64,000 nucleotides of DNA from Paenibacillus sabinae T27 (GCF_000612505.1 NZ_CP004078.1:1786001-1850000), one strand, 5' to 3'. Positions 34,356 to 44,036 are shown, counted from the stretch's first letter. Numbers and translations: made by a program. Notes: a model not told the origin generated them from the letters alone.

Positions 34356-34532
34356 ATGGCGGCCAAGAAGAACTTTCCGCTGCGGATCGATCCCGCGCTG
34401 TACGAAGCGCTGGAGCGCTGGGCGGGGGAGGAGTTCCGCAGTGTGAACGGGCATATCGAGTTTTTGCTGCGGGAGAGCCTGAGACGCGCCGGCCGCTTGC
34501 CGGATCGAAAGACAGGCGAAGATCGGCCCTGA
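34356..34532 (+). CDS. Arc-like ribbon-helix-helix protein
   Basis: 58 aa starting [20 protein letters not shown], then [20 protein letters not shown] and [17 protein letters not shown]. The pattern beta-strand (FPLRID), helix ([14 protein letters not shown]), turn (SVNG) and helix ([13 protein letters not shown]) is the Arc/MetJ fold, a dimeric DNA-binding type. Closely coupled to the SPFH gene (13-base gap, GGCGGT as weak site). It may bind DNA, or serve as a partner of the SPFH protein. Confidence 0.75.
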   Translation: MAAKKNFPLRIDPALYEALERWAGEEFRSVNGHIEFLLRESLRRAGRLPDRKTGEDRP

Positions 34533-34567
34533 ACGGTTCTTGGGCGTTTCTGCTTGAGCTTACAGGG

Positions 34568-34596
34568 TTGACGAAAGCGGCCGCCGGAATTATAAT
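34568..34596 (+). promoter_or_regulatory. Sigma-A promoter of thrS
   Basis: TTGACG (34568-34573) and TATAAT (34591-34596) separated by 17 bases, immediately before the T-box leader. Confidence 0.85.
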
Positions 34597-34619
34597 TTAC
34601 ACATTATTCACGCGAACAG

Positions 34620-34937
34620 CATTGACAAAGACATGAATCGACTTTCTGGACCGTACAGAGAGAGGAAACACCTGGGCTGCAATTTCCTCCGGAATCCGGT
34701 ATTTGGTTTACCCCTTTGTAGCTGCGGTTATGAACTTTCCATTGCAAGGCGCATCGTTTGATCCGTTAAGCACCGGAATCAGTAAGAACCGCCGGTTCAT
34801 GGCCGTTATTCCCATGCTGAACAAGGATTCTGCCGTCGCCCGATCTTTTTTGAAGTCCGGGGGTATGACGCAGAATTGAATTTGGGTGGAACCACGGGTA
34901 TAGCACTCGTCCCTGCGCGGGACGGGTGTTTTTTGTA
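34620..34937 (+). promoter_or_regulatory. T-box leader, tRNA-Thr sensing (probable ACC specifier)
   Basis: T-box core TGGGTGGAACCACGGGT at 34883-34899; terminator CACTCGTCCC (34904-34913) with GGGACGGGTG (34919-34928), then T's. Stem I base: ACAAAG (34625-34630) pairs with CTTTGT (34714-34719). Directly before the 3' strand stands ACC (34710-34712), a Thr codon, in the same place as UUC in the pheS leader. The inner AGAGAG-AGGAAA...TTTCCT hairpin (34657-34687) is also present. The specifier is inferred, the T-box itself is clear. Confidence 0.88.
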
Positions 34938-35024
34938 TGCGTGGATATATCCGTTCCGCAAGATCGGTATGCGGCTGACGGCCGCTGGAATTAGTTTACT
35001 TGACTACCCGAGGAGGAAATGAAA

Positions 35025-36965
35025 ATGGCAGTAAGTATCAAATTACCGGACGGCTCGGTCCGGGAATACGCAGAAGGCAGCAGCATCGAAGATGTAGCGT
35101 CTTCCATCAGCAGCGGGCTGCGCAAGAACGCCGCCGCCGGCAAGCTGAACGGGGTAATCGTCGATTTGTCCGCCAAGCTTGGCGACGGTGATCTGGTGGA
35201 GATCGTAACGCTGGATTCCCCGGACGGGCTGGAGGTTATACGGCACAGCACCGCCCATTTGATGGCGCAGGCTGTCAAGCGCCTGTTCGGCGCCAAAGAG
35301 GTGAAGCTTGGTGTAGGACCGACGATTGAGGACGGATTCTACTATGACATGGATCTGGAGTATCCGCTGAATCCGGAGGACCTGCAGAAGATCGAGAAGG
35401 AAATGGAGCGCATCGTATCGGAGAATCTGCCGATTGTCCGCAAGGAAGTCAGCCGCAAGGAAGCGCTGGACCTGTTCGGGGAGCTTGGCGATCCGTACAA
35501 AATCGAGCTTATCGAGGCGCTGCCCGAGGACAGCGTGATCACTATATACGAGCAGGGTGAATTCTTTGATCTGTGCCGCGGGCCGCATCTCCCTTCGACC
35601 GGCAAAATTAAAGTGTTCAAGCTGATGAACGTGGCGGGAGCGTACTGGCGCGGAGACGCCAAGAACAAAATGCTGCAGCGCGTTTATGGCACCGCCTGGG
35701 TCAAGAAGGCACAGCTTGACGAGTATCTCCGGCTGCTCGAGGAAGCGAAGAAGCGCGACCACCGTAAGCTTGGCAAGGAACTGGAAATTTTCACATTCAA
35801 TCAGCTGGTCGGGCAGGGACTTCCGATTTGGCTGCCGAAGGGCGCCAAGCTGCGCAGCATTCTGGAACGCTATATCGTCGATCTGGAAGCGAGCCTAGGT
35901 TACCAGCATGTCTATACTCCGGTGCTCGGCAATGTCGATCTGTACAAGACCTCCGGCCACTGGGAGCATTATCAGGAAGACATGTTCCCGAAGATGACCA
36001 TCGACACCGAGGAATTCGTGCTGCGTCCGATGAACTGTCCGCATCATATGATGGTGTACAAGAGCAGCATGCACAGCTACCGCGATCTGCCGATCCGGAT
36101 CGCCGAGCTTGGAACGATGCACCGTTACGAAATGTCCGGCGCGCTGACCGGCCTGCACCGCGTCCGCTCCATGACCTTGAACGATTCGCATATTTTCTGC
36201 CGCCTGGATCAGATCAAGGGCGAATTTAAACGGGTGCTTGAACTGGTCAAGCAGGTATACAGCGACTTTGGCATCAACGATTACCGTTTCCGGCTGTCCT
36301 ACCGCGATCCGGCCGATACCGAGAAGTACTTCCAGGACGACAATATGTGGGAGACCGCTCAGCGGATGCTGCGCGAGGTAGTCGAGGATGAGGGTCTGCC
36401 GTTCTACGAAGCGGAGGGAGAAGCCGCGTTCTACGGGCCGAAGCTCGATGTTCAAATTAAGACCGCGCTCGGCAAGGAAGAGACGCTGTCAACCGTGCAG
36501 ATCGACTTCCTGCTGCCGGAACGCTTTGAGCTGGAATATGTCGGCGACGACGGGCAGAAACACCGTCCGGTTGTGCTGCACCGAGGCGTCCTGAGTACCA
36601 TGGAGCGTTTCGTCGCCTTCCTGCTGGAGAACTTTGCCGGCTCGCTGCCGCTCTGGCTGTCTCCGCAGCAGGTAAAGGTGATTCCTGTCTCCAGCGCTTT
36701 TGACGACTATGCTGGTGAAGTTGTTGACAAGCTGCGCCTTCGCGGCCTGAGAGCCGAGGCCGACCTTCGCAACGAGAAGCTGGGCTACAAGATCCGCGAA
36801 GCCCAACTCGAGAAGCTGCCGTATATGTTCATCGTCGGCGAGAACGAGAAGAATGGCGGGTCCGTCTCCGTCCGCAAACGCGGCGAAGGCGATATTGGGG
36901 CGAAGCTGCTTGACGAGGTGATCGATAGCCTCGCTGCCGAAGTTTCGAACAAGTCCATTTTCTAA
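35025..36965 (+). CDS. thrS: Threonine--tRNA ligase
   Basis: 646 aa from ATG 35025, 8 bases after AGGAGG; the ATG two codons earlier is too close to it. TGS domain (about 1-63), editing domain (about 64-240, with the zinc-type [16 protein letters not shown]), class II core (about 245-535, zinc and ATP site MNCPHHMM, then [13 protein letters not shown]) and C-terminal anticodon-binding domain (from about 545). Controlled by the upstream T-box. Confidence 0.98.
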   Translation: MAVSIKLPDGSVREYAEGSSIEDVASSISSGLRKNAAAGKLNGVIVDLSAKLGDGDLVEIVTLDSPDGLEVIRHSTAHLMAQAVKRLFGAKEVKLGVGPTIEDGFYYDMDLEYPLNPEDLQKIEKEMERIVSENLPIVRKEVSRKEALDLFGELGDPYKIELIEALPEDSVITIYEQGEFFDLCRGPHLPSTGKIKVFKLMNVAGAYWRGDAKNKMLQRVYGTAWVKKAQLDEYLRLLEEAKKRDHRKLGKELEIFTFNQLVGQGLPIWLPKGAKLRSILERYIVDLEASLGYQHVYTPVLGNVDLYKTSGHWEHYQEDMFPKMTIDTEEFVLRPMNCPHHMMVYKSSMHSYRDLPIRIAELGTMHRYEMSGALTGLHRVRSMTLNDSHIFCRLDQIKGEFKRVLELVKQVYSDFGINDYRFRLSYRDPADTEKYFQDDNMWETAQRMLREVVEDEGLPFYEAEGEAAFYGPKLDVQIKTALGKEETLSTVQIDFLLPERFELEYVGDDGQKHRPVVLHRGVLSTMERFVAFLLENFAGSLPLWLSPQQVKVIPVSSAFDDYAGEVVDKLRLRGLRAEADLRNEKLGYKIREAQLEKLPYMFIVGENEKNGGSVSVRKRGEGDIGAKLLDEVIDSLAAEVSNKSIF

Positions 36966-36984
36966 AATAAATGAATTTGCTGCG

Positions 36985-37114
36985 CAAGACCTCTGCCAAT
37001 ACTCCGTGGGACGGTATATCCGGCTCATGTATAAAATTTTGGGAATCGGGAAACCTTCGCTAATAAGGGGGAGGATTTCATGATGAACAAAATGGGTGTT
37101 TGGCAGAGGTCTTG
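36985..37114. repeat. Perfect 15-bp inverted repeat flanking a start codon
   Basis: CAAGACCTCTGCCAA (36985-36999) and TTGGCAGAGGTCTTG (37100-37114) are exact reverse complements 100 bases apart. The second arm lies within codons 7-12 of the 3D-domain gene, so its ribosome binding site and start codon lie in the loop. Confidence 0.9.
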
Positions 37115-37865
37115 GTGTATATTGGTTACATTTGCATTTTTGTTGGCTCTGTCCTTGATATATACGAAAGCGGGCCGCGAGGCCGACCGGGAACTTCGGT
37201 TTCCTCCGGTTCAGCCGAAGGCGGCGTCCGCGCCGAACCTGGAGGCCGGTTCCTCGGCGCTTGCCTATGAGGGCGGCGGACACCGGCCCAGAATTAGGCT
37301 GATCCGTGCAACGGTATTTCCGCATCAATCGACGGAGAGTGACGCGGTGTTCGAGCCGTCCGAGGCCGTAATAACCCGGGCCCAAGCGCCGAAGCCAGGA
37401 AATAAATCATCCATACCCGTTGCCGCTCCGGCGCCGGAACAGATCATCCGGACACTCAAGGTAACGGCCACGGGCTATACCGCGGGATTTGAATCGACCG
37501 GCAAGCGCCCGAACCATCCGGAATACGGAATTACCTACTCCGGCGTCAAGGTTCGGCGGGACAAGAACGCCATATCAACCATTGCCGCCGATCCGAAGGT
37601 GCTGCCGCTGGGGAGCATTTTGTATGTGCCTGGATACGGCTATGCGGTGGTTGCGGATACCGGGTCGGCGATCAAGGGCCATAAGGTCGATCTGTATTTT
37701 GCAACGACAAGACAGGTATATAAGGAATGGGGTAAACGAACGGTTGAGGTTCAACTGATCAAACACGGCAGCGGCAAATGTACGGAAGCGATGCTCAAAA
37801 ATATCGGCAGAGCCATCCGGGCCTACGACACCGTGCCTCAGGAAATGCTTGAGGAATTAATCTAA
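37080..37865 (+). CDS. Secreted/anchored 3D-domain protein (YuiC/YocH-like)
   Basis: 261 aa, ATG ATG start (37080/37083) after AGGGGGAGG. An N-terminal signal or anchor helix ([17 protein letters not shown]), a low-complexity linker to about 120, and a C-terminal 3D domain named after its three Asp residues ([46 protein letters not shown]). In related proteins (B. subtilis YuiC, YocH) this fold is lytic transglycosylase-like and acts on peptidoglycan, often in late growth or germination. Confidence 0.87.
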   Translation: MMNKMGVWQRSWCILVTFAFLLALSLIYTKAGREADRELRFPPVQPKAASAPNLEAGSSALAYEGGGHRPRIRLIRATVFPHQSTESDAVFEPSEAVITRAQAPKPGNKSSIPVAAPAPEQIIRTLKVTATGYTAGFESTGKRPNHPEYGITYSGVKVRRDKNAISTIAADPKVLPLGSILYVPGYGYAVVADTGSAIKGHKVDLYFATTRQVYKEWGKRTVEVQLIKHGSGKCTEAMLKNIGRAIRAYDTVPQEMLEELI

Positions 37866-37899
37866 AGGGAAAGTCATGAACTTAATTTCACATGCGGTT

Positions 37900-37930
37900 T
37901 GAATAATCGACCGCCTGCCTAGCCATAATA
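37900..37930 (+). promoter_or_regulatory. Probable sigma-G (forespore) promoter
   Basis: TGAATA (37900-37905) and CATAATA (37924-37930) with an 18-base spacer resemble the forespore sigma-G consensus, and a SASP gene starts 87 bases downstream. Confidence 0.6.
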
Positions 37931-38016
37931 CGGACTGGGGCACAGCAGTTAGCCTCTATTCGTCCTCTGTGCGGCGCTTCCATGCACGCGCGAAGGAGCA
38001 AAGGGAGGTGACCAAC

Positions 38017-38163
38017 GTGGCTAAAAAACCGAAGGTTCAAGAAAACTACAAGACACCGAACGAAAAATTCAACGCTGAGTTCGCTGCCGAGAACAACGTA
38101 GCGTCGAACGTAGCGTCGAAGCAAGGCGGCATCGCCAAACCGGTCCAAAAACCGCAAGTGTAA
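38017..38163 (+). CDS. Gamma-type small acid-soluble spore protein
   Basis: 48 aa, GTG start after AAGGGAGGTG. Rich in Asn, Ala, Lys and Gln, with FNAEFAAENNVASNVASKQG, a pattern like the gamma-type SASP repeat (EFASETNV). These proteins are degraded by the Gpr protease at germination to supply amino acids. A sigma-G-like promoter upstream supports the call. It is shorter than most gamma SASPs, containing a single repeat unit. Confidence 0.7.
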   Translation: MAKKPKVQENYKTPNEKFNAEFAAENNVASNVASKQGGIAKPVQKPQV

Positions 38164-38204
38164 CCGTCAAATAAGTAAATAAAGTGTCGGCCGCAGGCCG
38201 AGCG

Positions 38205-38240
38205 ATGTCCCGTCTTCTTTAGAAGGCGGGGCATTTTTTT
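38205..38240 (+). terminator. Terminator after the SASP gene
   Basis: ATGTCCCGTCTTC (38205-38217) pairs with GAAGGCGGGGCAT (38222-38234) around TTTA, followed by seven T's. Confidence 0.85.
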
Positions 38241-38356
38241 GGCGGGACATTGGATGTTTTCGTATTTTAGGGTCAAAAACTTCCACTTCCTCCGTCCGCA
38301 GACCGATAAGGTTTTCATTCCGCCGCCGCTGTTATCCGGACGAAGCCTGTTGTAAA

Positions 38357-38387
38357 CTTAGTCCATAAGGAAAAGTGTTAGACTAAG
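38357..38387. promoter_or_regulatory. Inverted repeat upstream of liaF
   Basis: CTTAGTC (38357-38363) and GACTAAG (38381-38387) are exact reverse complements just before the liaF ribosome binding site. A position like this could hold a LiaR operator, but the known B. subtilis consensus is not clearly matched. Confidence 0.3.
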
Positions 38388-38405
38388 CTAAAGGGGAAAT
38401 GACAG

Positions 38406-39569
38406 ATGAGAAGACGAATAGCCAGTCAGGTATTCGGCGGTCTAATTCTGATCGGAATCGGCGTGCTGTTTCTGCTCAGGCAGATGGGATATACAGAGAT
38501 TGATATCGGCTACCTGTTCTCCAATTTCTGGCCGGTAATTCTGATTATTATAGGCTTTCAGCGGCTGCTGGGAGGAGGACGTAACGGCAGAGGATTTGCT
38601 TCTGTCGGAGCCCTGTTCCTTCTGGCTATGGGCGTTTATTTTCTGGGGCGGAATCTCGAATGGTTCGAATTTTCCCCCGGAGATTTCTTCACCATGATTA
38701 TTCCGGTCGCGCTGATTGGAGGCGGGCTAATGGTCATCTTCAGACCGCACCGCTCCGAACCGCCGGTCCCTCCGGTTCCGCCGCCGGCACCGCCGCGATT
38801 CTATCCCGAGGACAAGCGGGGGAGCGATGAACCGCCCCGGCCGCTGAATTCGACATTGGACGAAGAATTCGAGCGGAAATTCGGCAGACCCGAGGAGAAC
38901 CGCAGCTCCATCGGCATGCATGAGGCCACAGAAGGAATGAGCGGTGAGGAACGTGAACGGCGCCCGGATGAAGATATGGACCTGAATGGTGAGAAGCCTG
39001 CAGGCTGGGAGGAGAATCGGGACCGTCATCAGCATAGACGCCAGGAGCGCGAGGAGCGCCACGAACGCAGGAGAGAAGAACGCTGGGAGCGCCACGAGCG
39101 TAGAAGAGAAGAGCGCTGGGAGCGTCATGAGCGCAAGCATGGACATGGGCATTATGCCGGGCATGAATGGACCCACGACGGAGACAAGGAGACGACGAAC
39201 CGATCCACTTTTATCGGTGATATCCATATGGGCCGCGAGCATTTTCAGCTCAAAAACACAAATATATCCCAGTTTATCGGCGATACGGTGCTTGATCTGA
39301 CTAATGCGCAAATCCCGTACGGTGAGACGAAGATCAATCTTTCGGCGTTTATCGGCGATCTCAAGGTCTACATTCCGGACGATATGGATCTCGGCATTTC
39401 CGTCAACAGCAGCTCGTTCATCGGGGACATGGAAGTGCTGGAGCAGTCGCGCAGCGGATTTATGAGCAGTGTGCAGTGTAAGACGCCATATTATAAGGAA
39501 GCCGGCAAAAAAATCCGCATCAATGTCAGCGCTTTTATCGGAGATATCAAGGTTAAGACGGTGGGTTGA
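38406..39569 (+). CDS. liaF: LiaF-like membrane regulator with charged repeats
   Basis: 387 aa. Four N-terminal membrane helices (residues about 8-115), a proline and acid-rich cytoplasmic linker, and the C-terminal LiaF domain (FIGDIHMGREHFQL, LSAFIGDLKVYIP, SSSFIGDMEVLEQ, VSAFIGDIKV). LiaF restrains the LiaS kinase until the cell envelope is stressed. The linker carries a near-perfect 11-residue repeat (about 210-245, RREERWERHER units), not usual for LiaF. Start of a three-gene operon. Confidence 0.9.
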   Translation: MRRRIASQVFGGLILIGIGVLFLLRQMGYTEIDIGYLFSNFWPVILIIIGFQRLLGGGRNGRGFASVGALFLLAMGVYFLGRNLEWFEFSPGDFFTMIIPVALIGGGLMVIFRPHRSEPPVPPVPPPAPPRFYPEDKRGSDEPPRPLNSTLDEEFERKFGRPEENRSSIGMHEATEGMSGEERERRPDEDMDLNGEKPAGWEENRDRHQHRRQEREERHERRREERWERHERRREERWERHERKHGHGHYAGHEWTHDGDKETTNRSTFIGDIHMGREHFQLKNTNISQFIGDTVLDLTNAQIPYGETKINLSAFIGDLKVYIPDDMDLGISVNSSSFIGDMEVLEQSRSGFMSSVQCKTPYYKEAGKKIRINVSAFIGDIKVKTVG

Positions 39570-39572
39570 CCG

Positions 39573-40667
39573 ATGGGGACGATTATTAAAAATACGAAAT
39601 GGGTGCTGCTGCTCTATTTTCTGCTATGCGGAAGCGTAACAGCGGTGCTGATGTATGCCGGGAGCTGTCTGGGCTATATCAAAGTCGAAGATTACCGGAT
39701 GTGGGTGTACCTGTGCCTTGGCATCGTGCTGTTTACCGCCGTTATCGGCTATATGGCCGTGCAGCGGATTCAGCGGCGGATCGATCATCTGGATCTCAAT
39801 ATGCTGAAGGTAGCCAAAGGCAATCTTTCCGTTCGGATGCCGGGGAGTGACGACCCTTCTTTTGCAAGAGTTTATCATGAGTTCAATCTTATGATGGATG
39901 CGGTTGAGAACAAAATGAAACTGCTTCAGCGTCTAGGCGAGCAGGAGGTTGTTGAGAAGGAGAAGGCGGCGGAGAGCGCGGTTCTTGAGGAACGGCGGCG
40001 GATGGCCCGGGATTTGCATGATACGGTGAGCCAGCAGCTCTTCGCCATTCACATGTCCGCCTCTTCGCTGCCGAAGGTGCTTGAGCGGAATGAAGAACAA
40101 GGGCGAACGGTGATGGACCAGCTGATCACCATGTCGCAGATGGCGCAGAAGCAGATGCGGGCGCTGATTGCCCAGCTTCGGCCGGTGGAGCTGGAAGACC
40201 GGGACCTCTCCGAAGCGCTGGAGAAATGGTTCCCGGATTACTGCCGCCAGAACGGGCTGAAGGGAATGAAGGAGCTTGAACTTCAGGGCGGGCTGTCCGA
40301 GGCGATCGAGCATCAGCTGTTCCTGATTATCCAGGAAGCGATGGCCAATATCGTCAAGCATTCCGGAGCGCGGCTGGTCAGCCTGTCGCTGCGCGAGGGA
40401 GCGAGGCTCGTTGCGCTCAGCATCAGCGACGACGGGCAGGGTTTTGAGCTTGCCCACAGTAAGCAGGGCTCGTACGGATTGACAACGATGCGGGAGCGCG
40501 CCGAGAAGCTCGGCGGTCAGGTTGAAATCATCAGCCGCAAGGGGGCGGGAACGACGATCCGCGTACATATCCCCAAGTTTGTTCAGGGGAACGGCGGCCG
40601 GATACCAGGCAATGAAGCCGTAGCGTCAGGAAGAGAAGAAGAGGATGAGGAGGCAATCGGCGAATGA
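39573..40667 (+). CDS. liaS: Sensor histidine kinase LiaS
   Basis: 364 aa. Two membrane helices (about 9-31 and 44-66) enclosing a short loop, typical of intramembrane-sensing kinases, then HAMP, HisKA_3 (phosphorylated His about 149 in ARDLHDTVSQQ) and an HATPase domain (DDGQGFE, GSYGLTTMRERAEKLGG). It phosphorylates LiaR on envelope stress. Starts 3 bases after liaF; its stop overlaps the liaR start (ATGA). Confidence 0.93.
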   Translation: MGTIIKNTKWVLLLYFLLCGSVTAVLMYAGSCLGYIKVEDYRMWVYLCLGIVLFTAVIGYMAVQRIQRRIDHLDLNMLKVAKGNLSVRMPGSDDPSFARVYHEFNLMMDAVENKMKLLQRLGEQEVVEKEKAAESAVLEERRRMARDLHDTVSQQLFAIHMSASSLPKVLERNEEQGRTVMDQLITMSQMAQKQMRALIAQLRPVELEDRDLSEALEKWFPDYCRQNGLKGMKELELQGGLSEAIEHQLFLIIQEAMANIVKHSGARLVSLSLREGARLVALSISDDGQGFELAHSKQGSYGLTTMRERAEKLGGQVEIISRKGAGTTIRVHIPKFVQGNGGRIPGNEAVASGREEEDEEAIGE

Positions 40668-41320
40668 ACCGAATCAAAATATTGCTGGTGGATGACCACG
40701 ACATGGTCCGGATGGGGCTCAAAACGTATCTGATGCTGGAGCCGATGTTCGATGTGATCGCCGAGGCGTCAAACGGACGTGAGGCGCTGGAGCTGCTGCG
40801 TTCGAGCGGCGAGGAAGGGCTCCCCGATTTGATTCTGATGGATCTCATGATGCCGGTGATGAACGGTGTCGAGACGACCCGGGCGGTACAGTCGGAGTTT
40901 CCGGGGATGAAAATTGTCATACTGACCAGCTTCCTCGAAGATGATCTCGTGGTTGACGCAATTGAGGCAGGAGCGGTCAGCTACGTGCTGAAGACGGTAT
41001 CGGCGGAGGAACTGATTTACGCGCTGCAAGGCGCATACCGCGGTATGCCGGTGATGACAGGCGATGTGTCCCAGGCGCTGACGCGCGGCATCCGCCAGCG
41101 CACGGTGCAGGACGATACATCCGGGCTGACCGAACGAGAAAGAGAGGTTCTGCTGCTGATTGCCGAGGGTAAGAGCAACAAGGATATCGGCGAGGAGCTT
41201 CATATCAGCATCAAGACAGTCAAGACGCATGTCAGCAATTTGCTGATGAAATGCGAATTGGAGGACCGCACCCAGCTTGCCATCTATGCCCACCGCAAAG
41301 GATGGGTTACCCAGGGATAA
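40664..41320 (+). CDS. liaR: Response regulator LiaR (NarL/LuxR family)
   Basis: 218 aa. Receiver domain with DDHD acidic cluster, phosphoacceptor Asp60 (LILMDLMMP) and Lys in VLKTVS, followed by a LuxR-type HTH (LTEREREVLLLIAEGKSNKDIGEELHISIKTVKTHVSNL). Overlaps liaS by 4 bases. In Bacillus it activates envelope stress genes such as liaIH; no such target lies nearby. Confidence 0.94.
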   Translation: MNRIKILLVDDHDMVRMGLKTYLMLEPMFDVIAEASNGREALELLRSSGEEGLPDLILMDLMMPVMNGVETTRAVQSEFPGMKIVILTSFLEDDLVVDAIEAGAVSYVLKTVSAEELIYALQGAYRGMPVMTGDVSQALTRGIRQRTVQDDTSGLTEREREVLLLIAEGKSNKDIGEELHISIKTVKTHVSNLLMKCELEDRTQLAIYAHRKGWVTQG

Positions 41321-41378
41321 GCGTCCGATCTGCCTTCTCTTCTTGGGAATGTTGAGCCGCAATCTTAAAGTCTATTAT

Positions 41379-41403
41379 AAGTCCTGTATATGGGACTTTT
41401 TTT
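41379..41403 (+). terminator. Terminator of liaFSR (first)
   Basis: AAGTCC (41379-41384) pairs with GGACTT (41393-41398), then T's. Confidence 0.7.
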
Positions 41404-41424
41404 AATGAGAGGGAAGTCTTTCAC

Positions 41425-41466
41425 AAAAAGCCCGGCGCTGAACGCAGACAGCGCCGGGCTTTTTTT
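41425..41466 (+). terminator. Terminator (second, strong)
   Basis: AAAAAGCCCGGCGCTG (41425-41440) pairs with CAGCGCCGGGCTTTTT (41449-41464). A tandem second stop isolates htrA from liaR. Confidence 0.9.
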
Positions 41467-41601
41467 CTGGTCTCATCCGGAAGGTTTTATCTTCGCTTAA
41501 ATTGTTTTTAATGTCGGTTTAAGGTTTAAAGTACAAAATAAAACCAAGAAAGCAAAATGAATTCTTGTCCTTGAGGGACAGAGCGCGGGAGGGCAAAAAC
41601 A

Positions 41602-43230
41602 ATGGACGACAATAAAAACAGATTCAACGGCGAAGGCGATGGCCGTTTCGAAGGACAATCTCCGGATCGGGAACAAAACGGTAACGAGCAGTCTCCCGAA
41701 TCAAATTCTTCCTATTATTATTCATATGGCCCTTTTAAATCTCTTAATCATAATGAGCGTAACAGTGACGGCGTAGAGCATTATAACCGGCGGGAGCCGG
41801 AAAGGGTAGAAATTACCCCTCCCCAGCCGGTCAAGCCGGTACCTTACCAGCTGCCGCGCCCTTCGGGTTACGGCGGCGGCTATGGCGGCGGCAACGGTTC
41901 GGACGGCGGCAACGGCTGGCAGTATAACCGCAAGCCGAAGAAGCCCTTCAAGACCGCGGTCCTGTCCTTCATTGCCGGTATGCTCGTGCTCTCCGGTTCC
42001 ATGTTCATGGCCGACAGGGGGAACTGGTTTACGGGAGATCAGGCGGCGTCTTCAACGGCTTTAAGCTCGCAAGGCAAGGCGGCCAATGAGAGCGCCAACG
42101 TTACACCGACGACGGCAGCGACAAAGTTTGTGACTGGATCGGAAGGCGTGTCGAGCGTAGTGGATGAGGCGGGTCCTGCAGTTGTCAAGATCGAGACGCT
42201 GGTCAAGACAGGTTCACGGAGCCAAGCCAATCCGAACGCCAACGATCCGTTCTATCAATTCTTCTTCGGCGACCAGTTCGGCGGCAATTCTAACGGAGGC
42301 TCGCAGCGGAACAACGGAGGCAGCGGTTCCGGCCTGAATTCACAGTTGACGCCTTATGGCATCGGTACCGGATTTATTTACGACAAAGCCGGTTACATCC
42401 TGACCAACCAGCACGTAATCGATAATGCCGACGTCATTCAGGTAACCGTCGACGGCAACTCCAAGCCGTATGAAGCGAAGCTGCTCGGCTCCAGCAAGGA
42501 CTTGGACCTGGCGGTGCTGAAGATTGAAGGCGACAATAATTTCCCAACCGTTCCGCTTGGAGATTCGGACGCGATCAAAGTCGGCTCCGAGGTCGTGGCG
42601 ATCGGCAACCCGCAGGGATTCGACCATACGGTTACCGCAGGCGTGCTGAGCGCGAAAGGACGCAGCATCGATATTAATGAAGAGGACGGAAGCGGCACCC
42701 GTAATTATTCCAACCTGCTTCAAACGGATGCTTCCATTAACCCCGGCAATTCCGGCGGACCGCTTCTTAACGCCGACGGCCAGGTTATCGGGATGAACGT
42801 TGCCGTCAGCACGGACTCGCAAGGGATCGGCTTCGCGATTCCGGTGAATCGGATCAAGGAAGTGGTCAGCAAGCTGGAAGCCAACAAGGCTATCCCGAAA
42901 GATCCGGTTCCGTTTATCGGCGCTTCGCTGATGACAATTACGGATGAAGTGGCGAAGCAGATGGGAACCAATATCACTGAAGGCTCTGTTGTAGCCGAAA
43001 TTATTTTCAAATCTCCTGCCTATGTTGCCGATCTTCGTCCATACGATATCATTACCGGCGTTGATGGAACGAAGTATGCAACCAGCCAGGAGTTGATCGA
43101 CTTCATCAAGAGCAAGAAGGTCGGTGACAAAATTACGCTGAACGTCGTCAGAGACGGCAAGAAGCTGGATCTGCCCGTAACGATCGGCAACAAGAACGAC
43201 TTCAACACCACGCAGACTGGTCAGCAGTAA
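41602..43230 (+). CDS. htrA: HtrA/DegP-type membrane serine protease with PDZ domain
   Basis: 542 aa, membrane-anchored. A long hydrophilic cytoplasmic part (about 1-112) with a glycine-rich stretch precedes one membrane helix (TAVLSFIAGMLVLSGSMFMA). Trypsin-like catalytic triad: His271 (TNQHVID), Asp302 (DLDLAVLK), Ser384 (NPGNSGGP). A C-terminal PDZ domain (about 430-525) recognises misfolded substrates. Ribosome binding site GGGAGGG. It lies between liaFSR and an OmpR-type two-component pair, resembling the htrA/cssRS arrangement. Confidence 0.96.
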   Translation: MDDNKNRFNGEGDGRFEGQSPDREQNGNEQSPESNSSYYYSYGPFKSLNHNERNSDGVEHYNRREPERVEITPPQPVKPVPYQLPRPSGYGGGYGGGNGSDGGNGWQYNRKPKKPFKTAVLSFIAGMLVLSGSMFMADRGNWFTGDQAASSTALSSQGKAANESANVTPTTAATKFVTGSEGVSSVVDEAGPAVVKIETLVKTGSRSQANPNANDPFYQFFFGDQFGGNSNGGSQRNNGGSGSGLNSQLTPYGIGTGFIYDKAGYILTNQHVIDNADVIQVTVDGNSKPYEAKLLGSSKDLDLAVLKIEGDNNFPTVPLGDSDAIKVGSEVVAIGNPQGFDHTVTAGVLSAKGRSIDINEEDGSGTRNYSNLLQTDASINPGNSGGPLLNADGQVIGMNVAVSTDSQGIGFAIPVNRIKEVVSKLEANKAIPKDPVPFIGASLMTITDEVAKQMGTNITEGSVVAEIIFKSPAYVADLRPYDIITGVDGTKYATSQELIDFIKSKKVGDKITLNVVRDGKKLDLPVTIGNKNDFNTTQTGQQ

Positions 43231-43345
43231 CCGGGTAACTTAGGAAGCGGGAGGGGCAGCCCTTCCGCTTTTCCCGTATATGTGCGCACAGATGCGTTCA
43301 CTGTTACAATAGAGATATACAAGAAATCGAACGAAGGGGCGGCTT

Positions 43346-44035
43346 ATGCGACCGAATATTTTGATTATTGACGATGACGAAAAAATCATTTCCATGCTGC
43401 GGAGAGGACTCGCATTTGAAGGGTATGACGTAAAGACGGCTTCCAACGGGGCAGACGGCCTGCGAGCCGTATTGAGCGGTGACCCGGATGTCGTCGTTCT
43501 CGACGTTATGATGCCGCAGGTGGACGGCTTTGAGGTGTGCCGCAGGCTCAGAGAGGGCGGGAGTACTGTTCCCGTGTTGATGCTGACAGCCAAGGACGAG
43601 GTGGAACATCGGGTAAAAGGGCTGGATCTTGGAGCCGACGACTATCTCGTCAAGCCGTTTGCGCTGGAAGAGCTGCTGGCGCGGGTTAGAGCGCTGCTTC
43701 GCCGCAAGAGCGAACAGAGCGGAGGCGGCGAGCAGGCCGTCGTCTATAACGATCTAGTGCTGGATGTCGATTCACGCGAGGTGACCCGCGGAGGCAAAAG
43801 GCTGGAGCTGACGGCGAAGGAATTCGAGCTGCTGCATCTGTTTATGCAGAATCCGAAGCGGGTGTTGTCCCGCGATCTGATTATGGATAAAATCTGGGGC
43901 TACGACTACAGCGGGGAATCCAATGTGCTGGAGGTTTATATCGCCATGCTTCGCCAGAAGACGGAGGAGCACGGAGGTAAACGCCTGATTCAGACGATCC
44001 GGGGAGCGGGCTATATCCTAAGAGGTGACAACTAA
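43346..44035 (+). CDS. OmpR-family response regulator
   Basis: 229 aa. Receiver domain with DDDEK, phosphoacceptor Asp53 (VVLDVMMP) and Lys in YLVKPF, then a winged-helix DNA-binding domain ending in RGAGYILRG. A single base separates its stop from the kinase start at 44037. Placement directly after htrA suggests it may control that protease (as CssRS does) but this is inference. A -10-like TACAAT is at 43305-43310. Confidence 0.92.
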   Translation: MRPNILIIDDDEKIISMLRRGLAFEGYDVKTASNGADGLRAVLSGDPDVVVLDVMMPQVDGFEVCRRLREGGSTVPVLMLTAKDEVEHRVKGLDLGADDYLVKPFALEELLARVRALLRRKSEQSGGGEQAVVYNDLVLDVDSREVTRGGKRLELTAKEFELLHLFMQNPKRVLSRDLIMDKIWGYDYSGESNVLEVYIAMLRQKTEEHGGKRLIQTIRGAGYILRGDN

Positions 44036-44036
44036 G

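Noticed and set aside
38999..39160. Tandem repeats considered as a CRISPR array
   Set aside because: They are contiguous, in frame and code for charged residues inside liaF.
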